50,668 bases of DNA from Endozoicomonas acroporae (GTDB lineage: Bacteria > Pseudomonadota > Gammaproteobacteria > Pseudomonadales > Endozoicomonadaceae): the NCBI RefSeq assembly GCF_002864045.1, contig NZ_PJPV01000068.1, forward strand, positions 1 through 50,668, written 5' to 3'. Both the position numbers and the translations under genes were made by a program. Shown piece by piece: positions 36,275 to 44,850 of the stretch (position 1 is its first letter; every line of letters begins with the position of its first letter). A model generated the notes under the pieces. That model was not told where the DNA came from. It was given only the letters and a program-made list of their open reading frames with translations, and did not search any database.

Positions 36275-36345
36275 GCATAACACCTGTTGTGTATCTGACG
36301 TTGCGTCCGGGATGCCTTCGGCGTCCCGTAACCCAAGTGTTATGT
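36275..36345 (+). other. attC-like integron recombination site
   Basis: 71 bp. The outer boxes GCATAAC (R'') and GTTATGT (R', G/TT) are complementary over 6 of 7 positions and extend inward as CATAACAC/GTGTTATG. The apical stem GGGATGCC/GGCGTCCC closes on TTC. The right arm TAACCCAAGTGTTATG closely resembles the corresponding arm of the aadA-type attC (TAACTCAAGCGTTAG). Position after an acetyltransferase stop fits a cassette. No integrase or second attC was found, and R'' departs by one base from RYYYAAC. Confidence 0.5.
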
Positions 36346-36379
36346 TTTTACCCAGCTCATTAAATATTTTAATTCAATA

Positions 36380-36533
36380 ATGAAAGCAGTCATACTCACT
36401 ACAATATCCCTCCTGGCTTTTGCCGGAAACTCCATTCTTTGCAGAATGACTTTGGGTGAACAAGAAATAGATGCTGCAAGCTTTACTTCTATTCGTCTCT
36501 TGTCTGGTATCATTTCTCTAAGAGTAAAAATGA
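36380..36533 (+). pseudogene. EamA/DMT transporter, N-terminal fragment cut by MITE
   Basis: MKAVILTTISLLAFAGNSIL followed by CRMTLGE and AASFTSIRLLSG is the typical first-helix region of EamA (drug/metabolite transporter) proteins. Homology stops after about 50 codons, where a mobile-element copy begins at 36534. The frame runs on into the element and gives a 130-codon chimeric reading frame to 36772. The remaining nine or so helices are absent from the window. Likely a rearrangement, not only an insertion. Confidence 0.75.
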
Positions 36534-36697
36534 TAAGTAGTTGGCCAAATGGAATCGTATATTTCTGGCTAAGTGGGCAGTTACTATGCAAGGCACAACG
36601 TAGGGAGCATAGCCGTAGCTATGTGACCGTAGTTGTAACGCCGCAGAGTGACTGTCCACTTAGTCAGAAAATACGATTTCATTTGGTTAACTACTTA
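36534..36697 (+). repeat. MITE-like palindromic element, copy 3 (complete)
   Basis: TA-flanked, 160 bp between the duplicated TA. The left end AGTAGTTGGCCAAATGGAAT and the right end, read inward, AGTAGTTAACCAAATGAAAT are inverted repeats extending about 55 bp with substitutions, and a central palindrome (GCATAGC...GCTATG) makes nearly the whole element foldable. There is no transposase gene inside. The TA target duplication is typical of IS630/Tc1-mariner-type elements. It lies 14 bp past the stop of the F-box gene. Confidence 0.9.
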
Positions 36698-36711
36698 GCA
36701 CCTGGCATTCA

Positions 36712-38706
36712 TCAGTTAACCCCCAAATCAGGTGTGATCTGCCAGAAAGTGAGGACCTCTTTTCCGTTGTGATATACCCTGGTTTGTAAAGAGCGGCTGC
36801 AGGAGCTGAACTCAAAATCTCTGATCTGTCCTTCTGGCTGCCATCGGTTTTTTTCCTGCCAGGTTCCGTCGCTGCTTAACCCAAGAAGCAACAGGCTGCC
36901 GTCGTCGGTTCGTGCGGCAAGCAGGCAGCCTTGCCGGTTAAAGCGCGCCTCCAGAATAGACAGTTTAATAGGTTGCTTCCACCATTGGCCGCTATCTTTG
37001 TACTGATATATATCCGTACTCTCTGACTCCCCTGTGCACACCAGCGCATTGCCCCGGGGGCTGGCCTTCAGGAGGGTGCTGGAATTCAGTGCGTGTGCCC
37101 ACTCCCACTGTCCTGACTCACCACGGTACCAGATACTGGCTCTCAGTTCATTGTCGTCTATGCTCAGCGACGATGCTGCCATCATAAAACACAGCAGCCG
37201 TGAGTTCATGGAAAACTTAATGTCTGGCAGGTCCCGCAGCACTTGCCCGGCTCCCTCAATATAAGCCTGATCCTCCATAACCGGCGAACAGCTGTCGTCG
37301 TCCAGGCTCCAGATGTCGAACCCATTGATAGTGGCAACAACCAGCAGTCTGCCATCAGGGCTAAAATCAACGCTGAGCAAAAAGCAGTGGTGTGGGTCAC
37401 TGTGTGTTTTGGTAATGGTCACCTTGTGTGACCAGCGTTGGTTATGGTCAAGCCCGGCAACTTTGACATAAAACTCTTTTTCTGCACCCGGAATCGCCTC
37501 ATCGTATATCCCGAGGTCATCAGACCATGCGGCAAAATGGCGACTATCCGGGCTGAATGCCATATCAAACTCCATATTGTCAAACAGTCGGTCATTGTCC
37601 AACGCTGCCCGACTGGCTGCAGCAGCATCGCAGCTCAGCCCAAAGTCAATTTTGCTGCTACATGACCATAACCCATCGTCACCCCGGGTTATGAAAGAGA
37701 CCTCAGCACCGTCGAACAGGGCAAGATATTGGCTATCAGGACTAAAACGAATTTCATGGTTATCACCCCAGCTAAAAGCATTATTATGCCGCCAGTTGCC
37801 ATCGGTCCCGCAACACAGGATGGCCCCTCCCGATCTGCGGTCAATGCACACCAGCGACTTGCCATCGTCGGATACGATCATTTCATTTATACGACGGCGA
37901 GCCCAGCTGTCATAAATATCGGCTCCTGTCATTTGCTGAACCTCGGACCAGTTACCGGAATCACTGCGCCTGACAACTGACAGCAAGTATTCGTGAGCAC
38001 TACCACTGCGGTCGGGCTCGGATGGCAGACCGGACGACCGGCGAGAGGGGAGAAACAGAATATTGCCCCCGGGCTGGTTGTGCATGTTTATTCCCGTCGT
38101 GTAATCCATCGAATACTCCCGATGCCAGCTGCCACTGTTGTCCGGAGCCCAGATATGCATGGCTCTGGCCCGGCTGTCTTCATTGATCAGGCAGTTGTGG
38201 TTGGTGTTCAGGAAAAAAGCCGACACAATCGGCAGGAACTCCATACGCCCTGAAGCTTTCAGAGTGACTGATGGTGCATGAATCACCTGCTGACAGAAAT
38301 GGTTGGTGTAATAGGCACAAAGCGCTTCTGGTCTGCACTGGACAGGGTAACAGGGACTGAAAACGGTGGGCACCGTCCTGAGGTGGTGCAGCAGTTGCTG
38401 ATTCCCGGTGGCCATCGCCTGATAAAAATGCTGCTCTGCCTTTGGCAGGGATAAAAAGTACTGGTAGTACTTGTGGAGCTGGCTTACCGACAGGCCACAT
38501 TTATCATGCAAAACGGTACGTACCCTGCGAGACAACAACTCCAGGTTAGCCAGATCTTGAATCGATAGATAACTTAACAGGTTAGCCAGTGAATCACCCG
38601 ACAATGCGCCAATAAACCGGCCAAAGCCACTGGCCGAAAACTCAATGGGACTTTGTACTTCCTGATGGACATCGCTGGTTTTGAGGTGTTTGACGATGCA
38701 ATACAT
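36712..38706 (-). CDS. F-box/beta-propeller protein (candidate host-directed SCF mimic)
   Basis: 664 residues. About 35-68 fits an F-box: LSGDSLANLLSYLSIQDLAN then LELLSRRVRTVLHD, with the family's Leu, Leu-x-x-Leu and Ser-Arg pattern. From about 140 to the end are repeated WD40-like blades: RFSPDSQYLALFDG, AFSPDSRHFAAWSD, DFSPDGRLLVVATINGFDIW. In eukaryotes F-box/WD40 proteins recruit substrates to SCF ubiquitin ligases through Skp1. No signal peptide. GC-rich compared with the AT-rich stretch to its left. A mobile element lies 14 bp past the stop. The F-box call is pattern-based; the propeller is firmer. Confidence 0.7.
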   Translation of the reverse strand: MYCIVKHLKTSDVHQEVQSPIEFSASGFGRFIGALSGDSLANLLSYLSIQDLANLELLSRRVRTVLHDKCGLSVSQLHKYYQYFLSLPKAEQHFYQAMATGNQQLLHHLRTVPTVFSPCYPVQCRPEALCAYYTNHFCQQVIHAPSVTLKASGRMEFLPIVSAFFLNTNHNCLINEDSRARAMHIWAPDNSGSWHREYSMDYTTGINMHNQPGGNILFLPSRRSSGLPSEPDRSGSAHEYLLSVVRRSDSGNWSEVQQMTGADIYDSWARRRINEMIVSDDGKSLVCIDRRSGGAILCCGTDGNWRHNNAFSWGDNHEIRFSPDSQYLALFDGAEVSFITRGDDGLWSCSSKIDFGLSCDAAAASRAALDNDRLFDNMEFDMAFSPDSRHFAAWSDDLGIYDEAIPGAEKEFYVKVAGLDHNQRWSHKVTITKTHSDPHHCFLLSVDFSPDGRLLVVATINGFDIWSLDDDSCSPVMEDQAYIEGAGQVLRDLPDIKFSMNSRLLCFMMAASSLSIDDNELRASIWYRGESGQWEWAHALNSSTLLKASPRGNALVCTGESESTDIYQYKDSGQWWKQPIKLSILEARFNRQGCLLAARTDDGSLLLLGLSSDGTWQEKNRWQPEGQIRDFEFSSCSRSLQTRVYHNGKEVLTFWQITPDLGVN

Positions 38707-38966
38707 AGACAGACCTTCCGGTTAACCTGATAACAGGAAGGTTCAGGATAGTAGAGCCTGCGAAGAATTAAACCGAAGATTGATGCTATTCGGAGCAGGA
38801 AAACAACATTGATGAGGGTAAAGAATTGCCGATGATGACGCGGTTTACCTCACTGGGCCGTCATTGTTGTCTGTTATCTTATCTGACTAACCTGTTAGTG
38901 ATTTATGGCAAGGCAAATTGTTTACTGGTAATCCAATTACTAATGAGTTCATGGAGGTAGCGTATT

Positions 38967-39542
38967 ATGGATGCTGCAAGTTTTCCTGTCAGTCTTGATC
39001 AAAAAATAAACCCTATCCCTTCCACTCGTGAGGCATCGGTAAGAGCTGCAAAATGCTTTGGTCGAGTTGTATGCAAGTTGTTTATAGCTGTTCCCTACGT
39101 TTTATTTGAGTCCTTAAGCATAGGTACTGAGGTCATATTTGGTGTCGGTGGTGCTGCTGTCGGTGCCGTAAGGGGTGGCTCTGTCAAGCTGGCCAGAGCG
39201 GCAGGAGCAAAGCTTGGCCTGTGCGAGAAATCAACAAAGCCCCTGAAGGAATACGTTATCAAAGATTTCCACCGGGGTGCTAATCTTGGCTGGCTTCCCG
39301 GTCAAATCGTTGGTGCGGCTGGGGTCGTGGCCTCTTTGCCGGTGCTTGTAAACCCAACCATGCTGATTGCTGAGGGTATTCATTTTGGATTTTTCGGCCT
39401 GGTAACCACTGGATTTGCCTACGATGAAATAAAACGAAATGGGCATTCATGTGCTGAAGATCATTCCAAAACTATGTTGAGCGATCTTCGCCATCAGTTT
39501 AGAGAGTTGCATGATTTCCTTTACGATGACAAAAAGCCTTGA
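38967..39542 (+). CDS. Small membrane-associated protein of unknown function
   Basis: 191 residues, with a good ribosome-binding site (GGAGGT). Polar N-terminus of about 35 residues, then two hydrophobic hairpins: VVCKLFIAVPYVLFESLSIG with GVGGAAVGAVRGG (about 40-80) and GQIVGAAGVVASLPVLVNPT with LIAEGIHFGFFGLV (about 112-150). Ends in a charged helical tail. No signal peptide or known motif. Paired hairpins in a small polar protein resemble secreted inclusion-membrane or vacuole-membrane proteins of intracellular bacteria, but that is inference. Confidence 0.65.
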   Translation: MDAASFPVSLDQKINPIPSTREASVRAAKCFGRVVCKLFIAVPYVLFESLSIGTEVIFGVGGAAVGAVRGGSVKLARAAGAKLGLCEKSTKPLKEYVIKDFHRGANLGWLPGQIVGAAGVVASLPVLVNPTMLIAEGIHFGFFGLVTTGFAYDEIKRNGHSCAEDHSKTMLSDLRHQFRELHDFLYDDKKP

Positions 39543-39677
39543 CAGTGTGCTCAGGGCTGTTGAATGTTTCTCTGAATATACGCTGGTTTGCTTAGGTCAG
39601 CCTTTCTGCCAGTGAGTTGAACGATTATTGTTGACTCCGGCAGGAATTTCAGTATGATTCGCCCTCGTTGACGCAGC

Positions 39678-39754
39678 GCGCTCGTAGCTCAGCTGGATAG
39701 AGTACCTGGCTACGAACCAGGCGGTCGGAGGTTCGAATCCTCCCGAGCGCGCCA
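39678..39754 (+). tRNA. tRNA-Arg(ACG)
   Basis: 77 nt including CCA. Acceptor GCGCTCG pairs with CGAGCGC, discriminator G. The anticodon stem CCTGG/CCAGG carries the loop CTACGAA, anticodon ACG (wobble A normally becomes inosine). T-loop TTCGAAT. Confidence 0.96.
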
Positions 39755-39763
39755 TATCAAAAA

Positions 39764-39795
39764 AGCCCATCTTCTTGATGATGGGCTTTTTTTTT
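39764..39795 (+). terminator. Rho-independent terminator after tRNA-Arg
   Basis: AGCCCATC/GATGGGCT, an 8-bp perfect stem with an 8-nt loop followed by nine T, ten bases after the tRNA CCA. Confidence 0.92.
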
Positions 39796-39980
39796 GCCCG
39801 CAAAAAAGTGGCTGTTAAACTTCTGTCGTGTTGTTACGCAAGGGGCTGTCAGGTGGCTGGCTCTGCCACTGACAAAAAACAGGTTTGTGACAAATTGGTT
39901 AATCCCTACAGAAGAGTTGCGTATGACTTACTCCGGTAAGCAGTGACGTTGACGATGTAGTTAAACCCGGATAATTCTGA

Positions 39981-40922
39981 TTATCGTAGTTTTTTAGTAA
40001 TGTTAAAATATTCCCCATCTTTTTTTTGAGCGGCCTTTAGTTTCTCCTTGGCAGTGATCAGGGCTTGCTGGCAGGGCTCATTGTTCAGCAGGACAGCGAG
40101 TTTCAATGGGGTCAATCCTGGAGTCATGGTAGCCTTGATATTAGCCCCGCCATTGAGCAGGGTTTTCAAGCTGTCTACGCTGTTATTGTAGGCAGCCATG
40201 TGCAAAGAGGTGGCTCCTGAAGTCCTGGCAGCGTTGATATTAGCTCCGCTATTGAGCAGGGTTTGCAAGCATGCTATGTTGTTCTTCCAGACAGCGGCGT
40301 GCAAAGGGGTGGAACCATCCGAAATCGGAGAGAAGTTGGGATCCGCCCCTTCATTGAGCAGGGCTTGCAGGATGTCGTTCTTGTTCTCTTGGGCAGCAAG
40401 GTACAAAGGGGTAGCGCCATTAGGCAGGGCGGCGTTGACATCTGCCCCAGCATTAATCAGGGTTTGCACGCAGGCGAGATGCCCCTTTTTGGCAGCGATG
40501 TGCAGTAAATAATAAGTCATTCCTAAAATTTCAGAACTGTACTTCTTTTGGGCAATGGTTTTATCCTGCGTCAACAATTCTTGTAACGTCTCCACGTCTC
40601 CAGTTCTGCAGGCTTCAAATGGCAGATCTGCGCAATAGGGGGAGTCTTCATGAAGCAAGGCACCCGATTCTCGTACCACCGGTAACGGAAATTGCCGACA
40701 ATTCGGACACGACGAGCGAGAGGTTATAGGTATTGCACGCATAGCTTTAGCGAAACAGTCCAAATGATAGCGATGCTTACATTCAGTCACGATGACGGGA
40801 GATACTTGACGCCCATAGTAGGGTTCGGCGCAGATGGGACATTCATCTTCATATGCTCTTTCTTCCGAGATCATATCCCCTAAATACTGGCACAGTTCGG
40901 TTTGGGCTGCTGAAGAATTCAT
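39981..40922 (-). CDS. RING-H2 finger/ankyrin repeat protein (candidate E3 ubiquitin ligase)
   Basis: 313 residues. The RING-H2 finger has the full C3H2C3 ligand set: C28 and C31 (ECPICAEP), C48, H50, H53 and C56 (CKHRYHLDC), C72 and C75 (CPNC). About six ankyrin repeats follow (95-300), including GATPLYLAAQENKNDILQAL, GSTPLHAAVWKNNIACLQTL and GATSLHMAAYNNSVDSLKTL. This is the build of eukaryotic ankyrin-RING E3 ligases: RING binds an E2, ankyrins bind the target. Bacteria have no ubiquitin of this kind, so a host-cell role is likely. No secretion signal is visible. It is divergent from nothing nearby and stands alone. Confidence 0.88.
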   Translation of the reverse strand: MNSSAAQTELCQYLGDMISEERAYEDECPICAEPYYGRQVSPVIVTECKHRYHLDCFAKAMRAIPITSRSSCPNCRQFPLPVVRESGALLHEDSPYCADLPFEACRTGDVETLQELLTQDKTIAQKKYSSEILGMTYYLLHIAAKKGHLACVQTLINAGADVNAALPNGATPLYLAAQENKNDILQALLNEGADPNFSPISDGSTPLHAAVWKNNIACLQTLLNSGANINAARTSGATSLHMAAYNNSVDSLKTLLNGGANIKATMTPGLTPLKLAVLLNNEPCQQALITAKEKLKAAQKKDGEYFNITKKLR

Positions 40923-41041
40923 AGGTCAGTCTATTCCTTATAGTGCATTTGTACTTAGGTTAGAAAAAACCGGAAAAGTTCAAACTTTCGTGTAGAAATA
41001 GAAAAACTGCCATCCTCGCTACGGTGGTGCCTGGACGGGCG

Positions 41042-41063
41042 CTATTCTCGGTCAGCCTCCTGG
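41042..41063 (+). repeat. Dispersed 22-bp repeat, copy B
   Basis: Identical to 26885-26906. It lies downstream of the ABC exporter pair (minus strand) and upstream of the RING gene. Confidence 0.7.
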
Positions 41064-41149
41064 TTGAGAATACCCTCAAGCCGCTATTAAGGGACTTTCT
41101 GTTTCCGGGAAGCTGAGGGCGTGATGACTGCCTGTTTATGGCCGGGTTA

Positions 41150-42973
41150 TCAGGCGCTGGCTGCGGTCACCATCAGGCCTGACTGCGCAGTGGTGCCCAG
41201 CTGCTCTTCAGTTTGCTGTGCCAGGTAAAGATCGCGATAGTGGCCTTCCTGTTGCAGCAGCTGTTCATGGGTGCCACGCTGAACAATCTTGCCTTTATCC
41301 ATCACCAGAATCTGGTCGGCATCCTGGATGGTTGACAGGCGGTGAGCCACGGCAATGGTGGTCCGGTTTTCCCGCAGAGTAATCAGTGCCTCTTTAATAT
41401 GGTGCTCTGTCTCACCATCGATATTGGCGGTGGCTTCATCCAGCAGCAGAATTTTCGGATTCTGGGCAATGGTCCTGGCAAACGACAATAGCTGCCTTTC
41501 ACCGGTGGACAGTGCTTTGCCTCCGGGTCCGGGTTTATGTTCATAGCCTTCTTCCAGCCCCCGGATAAACGGGGCCGCATGCACTTTTCTGGCCGCTGCC
41601 TGAATGTGTTCATCGGTGATCTGGCAATGGTTCAGGCTGATATTTTCGGCCATCGTGCCACTGAAAATATAAGGCTCCTGGAATACCAGACCCAAACCCT
41701 GACGCAATGTGTCTTCCGGCAGGGTGGACAAAGGCTGGTTATCGATCAGAATCTGGCCTTCCTGGTGTTGATAGAAGCGCATCAACAGATTGATCACCGA
41801 GCTTTTACCACTGCCACTGTGACCCACAATGGCGACAAACTGCCCCGGCTCGACGGTGAAGCTGACATTATCCAGCGCCAGGTTTTTCGAGTCATAAGAC
41901 AGTGTTACGTTATTGAATGCCAGTTTACCGCTATGAATCTCCGGGCTCTGATGATTGCCCTGACCATAGTGAGTCTCTTCTGTCTTTTCGTTCAATACCT
42001 GGAACAGTCTTTCCGAGGCCACCAGAGATTGTTGCAGGCTGCTCATCTGCATGGTGATCTGCCGGAAAGGTTCAAAGAATCGCCCAAGGTAATTGATAAA
42101 GGCGTAGAGCGTACCCACTTCGACCAGAGAAAACCCGGACCGGTAGCCAAACCAGCCCACCACAACGGCCAGGGCAATACCATTGAGCAGATGCGTGAAA
42201 GGCATCAACAGCAGGCTGTCGATATTGATATTCTTTTGCTTGAGCTGGCTCCACTGTTCATTGTCCCGGTCAAACTGCTGTTGCAGGTGCACTTCCTGTC
42301 CCATGGCCTGGATAATACGCATGCCATTGAGGGATTCGTTGACACGGGTATTGATGTTGGCCAGCTGGCTGCGAACTCCGTGAATGACGGGGTGGCTGAT
42401 TTTCTGGTAGAGGTGAATCGCCAGCAGCATGACCGGAATCAGCAGCGCCGTCATCAACATCAGTCGGATATCCAGCAGGGCCATGGCAATAAAGATACCC
42501 ACCACCCGGAAAAAGGCCTGCAGAATCGCCGGAATCACGCCCACAAACATCTGGCGCAGCACTTCCGAGTCATTGGTAATACGGGACACCAGACGGCCGG
42601 TTGGTTCGCTGTCAAAATAGTGCATGGGCAGCTTCAGCACATGGGCAAATAGCATCCGTCGAATGTCGTGCACCACCTTCAGGGCATTTTCCTGAAACAT
42701 CACATTTTGTATGTATTGTAGAATGGCCGAACCCAGATAAGTACCAAACAGGGCTGCACCCATGATGGCAAGGCCCATGGAATCACTCACTCCGGGGGCG
42801 ATATGTTCATCCAGAATGATCTTCATCAGCCACGGTGCCAGCATTTCCAGGCTGGTGGCCAGCAGCAGGATCAGAAAGGCACCCAGAAACGGCCATTGAT
42901 AGGGTTTGGCATAGCGAACCAGCCTGGCCAGTCCCCGGTAGCCTGATGTTTTTTTCTCGTCGTTGGCGATCAC
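41150..42973 (-). CDS. mdlB: ABC exporter half-transporter, MdlB-like
   Basis: 607 residues from a GTG 11 bp after the partner's stop, with GAGG upstream. Six-helix exporter domain (about 20-320), then the nucleotide-binding domain: Walker A VGHSGSGKSSVI, signature ALSTGERQLLSFA, Walker B ILLLDEATANID with catalytic Glu, and H-loop VAHRLSTI. Pairs with the MdlA-like half to form a heterodimeric exporter, with this subunit carrying the competent Walker B Glu. Possible Fur control is noted at 44978. Substrate unknown. Confidence 0.9.
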   Translation of the reverse strand: MIANDEKKTSGYRGLARLVRYAKPYQWPFLGAFLILLLATSLEMLAPWLMKIILDEHIAPGVSDSMGLAIMGAALFGTYLGSAILQYIQNVMFQENALKVVHDIRRMLFAHVLKLPMHYFDSEPTGRLVSRITNDSEVLRQMFVGVIPAILQAFFRVVGIFIAMALLDIRLMLMTALLIPVMLLAIHLYQKISHPVIHGVRSQLANINTRVNESLNGMRIIQAMGQEVHLQQQFDRDNEQWSQLKQKNINIDSLLLMPFTHLLNGIALAVVVGWFGYRSGFSLVEVGTLYAFINYLGRFFEPFRQITMQMSSLQQSLVASERLFQVLNEKTEETHYGQGNHQSPEIHSGKLAFNNVTLSYDSKNLALDNVSFTVEPGQFVAIVGHSGSGKSSVINLLMRFYQHQEGQILIDNQPLSTLPEDTLRQGLGLVFQEPYIFSGTMAENISLNHCQITDEHIQAAARKVHAAPFIRGLEEGYEHKPGPGGKALSTGERQLLSFARTIAQNPKILLLDEATANIDGETEHHIKEALITLRENRTTIAVAHRLSTIQDADQILVMDKGKIVQRGTHEQLLQQEGHYRDLYLAQQTEEQLGTTAQSGLMVTAASA

Positions 42974-42984
42974 TGCATTATTCC

Positions 42985-44850
42985 TCAGGCAACATCGGAC
43001 CGTTTGTTCACGGCATTGGGCTTCACTTCCACGGGGTGCAGCAGGGTTCTTGCCTGCTGTCGGAAGATTTTTGCATACCAGTGTTCAGTCGTATTCTGTT
43101 CAGGCTGGCCGGTGGCTTCTTTAGCTTTAGAGAGCAGTTGTTCATGGTTGCCCTGCTCGATAATACGACCAAGATCCAGTACCAGAATATGGTCTGCCTT
43201 AATCAGCTCGGGTAGCCGCTGAGTGACCAGAATGATGGTTTTTTTACCTTTCATGGCCATCAGGTTTTTCAGAATACGGGCTTCGGTTTTCATATCCAGG
43301 GCACTGAAGGCATCGTCCAGCAGCAATATTTCACTGTCAGCCAGCAGGGCCCTGGCCAGTGCCAGACGTTGTTTCTGGCCTCCGGACAGGTTGATGCCGT
43401 TCTCACCCAGCAGGGTGTTGTAGCCATCCTTAAAGCCCATGATTTCGTCATCGATAGCCGCCAGTCTGGCGGCCCGTTCGACGGCTTGCTGGCTGGCGTC
43501 CGGTGTGGAGAAGCGAATGTTGTCGGTGATGGTGCCGGAGAACAGCATGGGCTCCTGGGGGACCCAGGCCAGTTTTTTCCGCAGGGATTCCACGCTCAGC
43601 TGTGGCAGCGGAATATTGCCCATTTGGATGGAGGAGCCCTCGGGCAGATCAAATTCACGCAGGATCAGCCGGAGCAGGGTACTTTTCCCGCTGCCGGTAC
43701 GACCGGTAATCCCGATAAATGCGCCTGCGGGTATCTCCGCAGAGATACCCCGCAGTACCGGCTTCTGGTCAGCAACGGAGTCATAACCAAATGACCGGAT
43801 GTTGATCGAAAGACTTGTGTCGTTCGGAGCCTGTCGTGCATCCGGTGCATTACTCACTTTCGGCTGGCGGGACAGCAGTTTTTCCAGACGCCCCCAGGAG
43901 GCACTGCCGCGCTGAAAGACATTGAACTGCCAGCCAAATTGCAGCATGGGGCCGAGCATCTGGCCCAGGTAGAGGGTGAAACTGGTTAACAGGCCCACCG
44001 TCATCTGTCCATGGCTGATCAGCCAGGCACCACCCACCAGGGCCAGCACAAAAGAGAGACCAAAAAACAGGCTGATACTCGGGCCAAACAGGGCATCGAC
44101 CCTGGCAACGCTGCTGTTCGCTGCCACCGCCTCCATGGACAGCTGTTCAAAACGCCGGGTTTGCCGTTCAGTCAACTGGTGTGCTTTGACCGCACGAATA
44201 CCGGTGATGGATTCACGGGTTTCTTCGTTCAGACTGGAAAAAGCAGCCTGAGAGCGACCAAAGCGTGAGTACAATGCCACACCGTAGCGCTTGGTCGCCC
44301 AGACCAGTACCGGGAAAGGCAGCATCGCCAGCAGGGTCAGTTGACCACTGACGAGAAATATCATGGCGAACAGAACGGTAAAGCCGGCGATCAGGGAGTC
44401 CACCAGGGTCATGATCCCGACCCCAACGCTCTCCTCAACCGCATTGAGGTCATTGGTGGCATGGGCCATCAGGTCACCGGTGGTATGGTGCTGATAAAAC
44501 TCCGGAGAGAGTCGGGTGAAATGGGCAAACAACCGGCTGCGCTGCTGACGGATCAGCTCAATGGAAGCACCGTACAGTTTGGCTCTCCAGATATATCGGA
44601 AGCCATAGACGACGATACCCGTAATCAGTATCCCGGCAACATAACCGGCCAGTTCCCGGTTGGTAAGGCTGTTGTCTTTGATACTGTCAATCACATGGCC
44701 AATCAGCCAGGGTGGCAACAGGTTCAGGGCAGAGACAATCTGCAGACAGATAAAGGCCAGCAGGTATTGCTGCCAGTAGTCCTTCAGAATAAACCGGAGT
44801 TTCCAGAGTAGTTTCAATGAACGGCCTTTTGGGTGCTGGGCGTTTAACAC
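42985..44850 (-). CDS. mdlA: ABC exporter half-transporter, MdlA-like
   Basis: 621 residues from a GTG; an out-of-frame ATG overlaps just upstream, and no better in-frame ATG was found. Six-helix domain (about 15-310), then Walker A ITGRTGSGKSTLL, signature NLSGGQKQRLALARALL, Walker B ILLLDDAFSALD and H-loop Gln in LVTQRLPEL. The catalytic Glu is Asp and the switch His is Gln, so this half contributes the degenerate ATP site usual in heterodimeric exporters. First gene of the pair. Confidence 0.9.
   Translation of the reverse strand: MLNAQHPKGRSLKLLWKLRFILKDYWQQYLLAFICLQIVSALNLLPPWLIGHVIDSIKDNSLTNRELAGYVAGILITGIVVYGFRYIWRAKLYGASIELIRQQRSRLFAHFTRLSPEFYQHHTTGDLMAHATNDLNAVEESVGVGIMTLVDSLIAGFTVLFAMIFLVSGQLTLLAMLPFPVLVWATKRYGVALYSRFGRSQAAFSSLNEETRESITGIRAVKAHQLTERQTRRFEQLSMEAVAANSSVARVDALFGPSISLFFGLSFVLALVGGAWLISHGQMTVGLLTSFTLYLGQMLGPMLQFGWQFNVFQRGSASWGRLEKLLSRQPKVSNAPDARQAPNDTSLSINIRSFGYDSVADQKPVLRGISAEIPAGAFIGITGRTGSGKSTLLRLILREFDLPEGSSIQMGNIPLPQLSVESLRKKLAWVPQEPMLFSGTITDNIRFSTPDASQQAVERAARLAAIDDEIMGFKDGYNTLLGENGINLSGGQKQRLALARALLADSEILLLDDAFSALDMKTEARILKNLMAMKGKKTIILVTQRLPELIKADHILVLDLGRIIEQGNHEQLLSKAKEATGQPEQNTTEHWYAKIFRQQARTLLHPVEVKPNAVNKRSDVA

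Noticed and set aside
36534..36772. MITE reading frame as a real gene
   Set aside because: It recurs only because the repeat recurs, has no start signal of its own and its length depends on flanking sequence.
41537..42652. Long plus-strand reading frame (371 codons)
   Set aside because: Exact antisense of the MdlB-like exporter, whose Walker motifs are intact.
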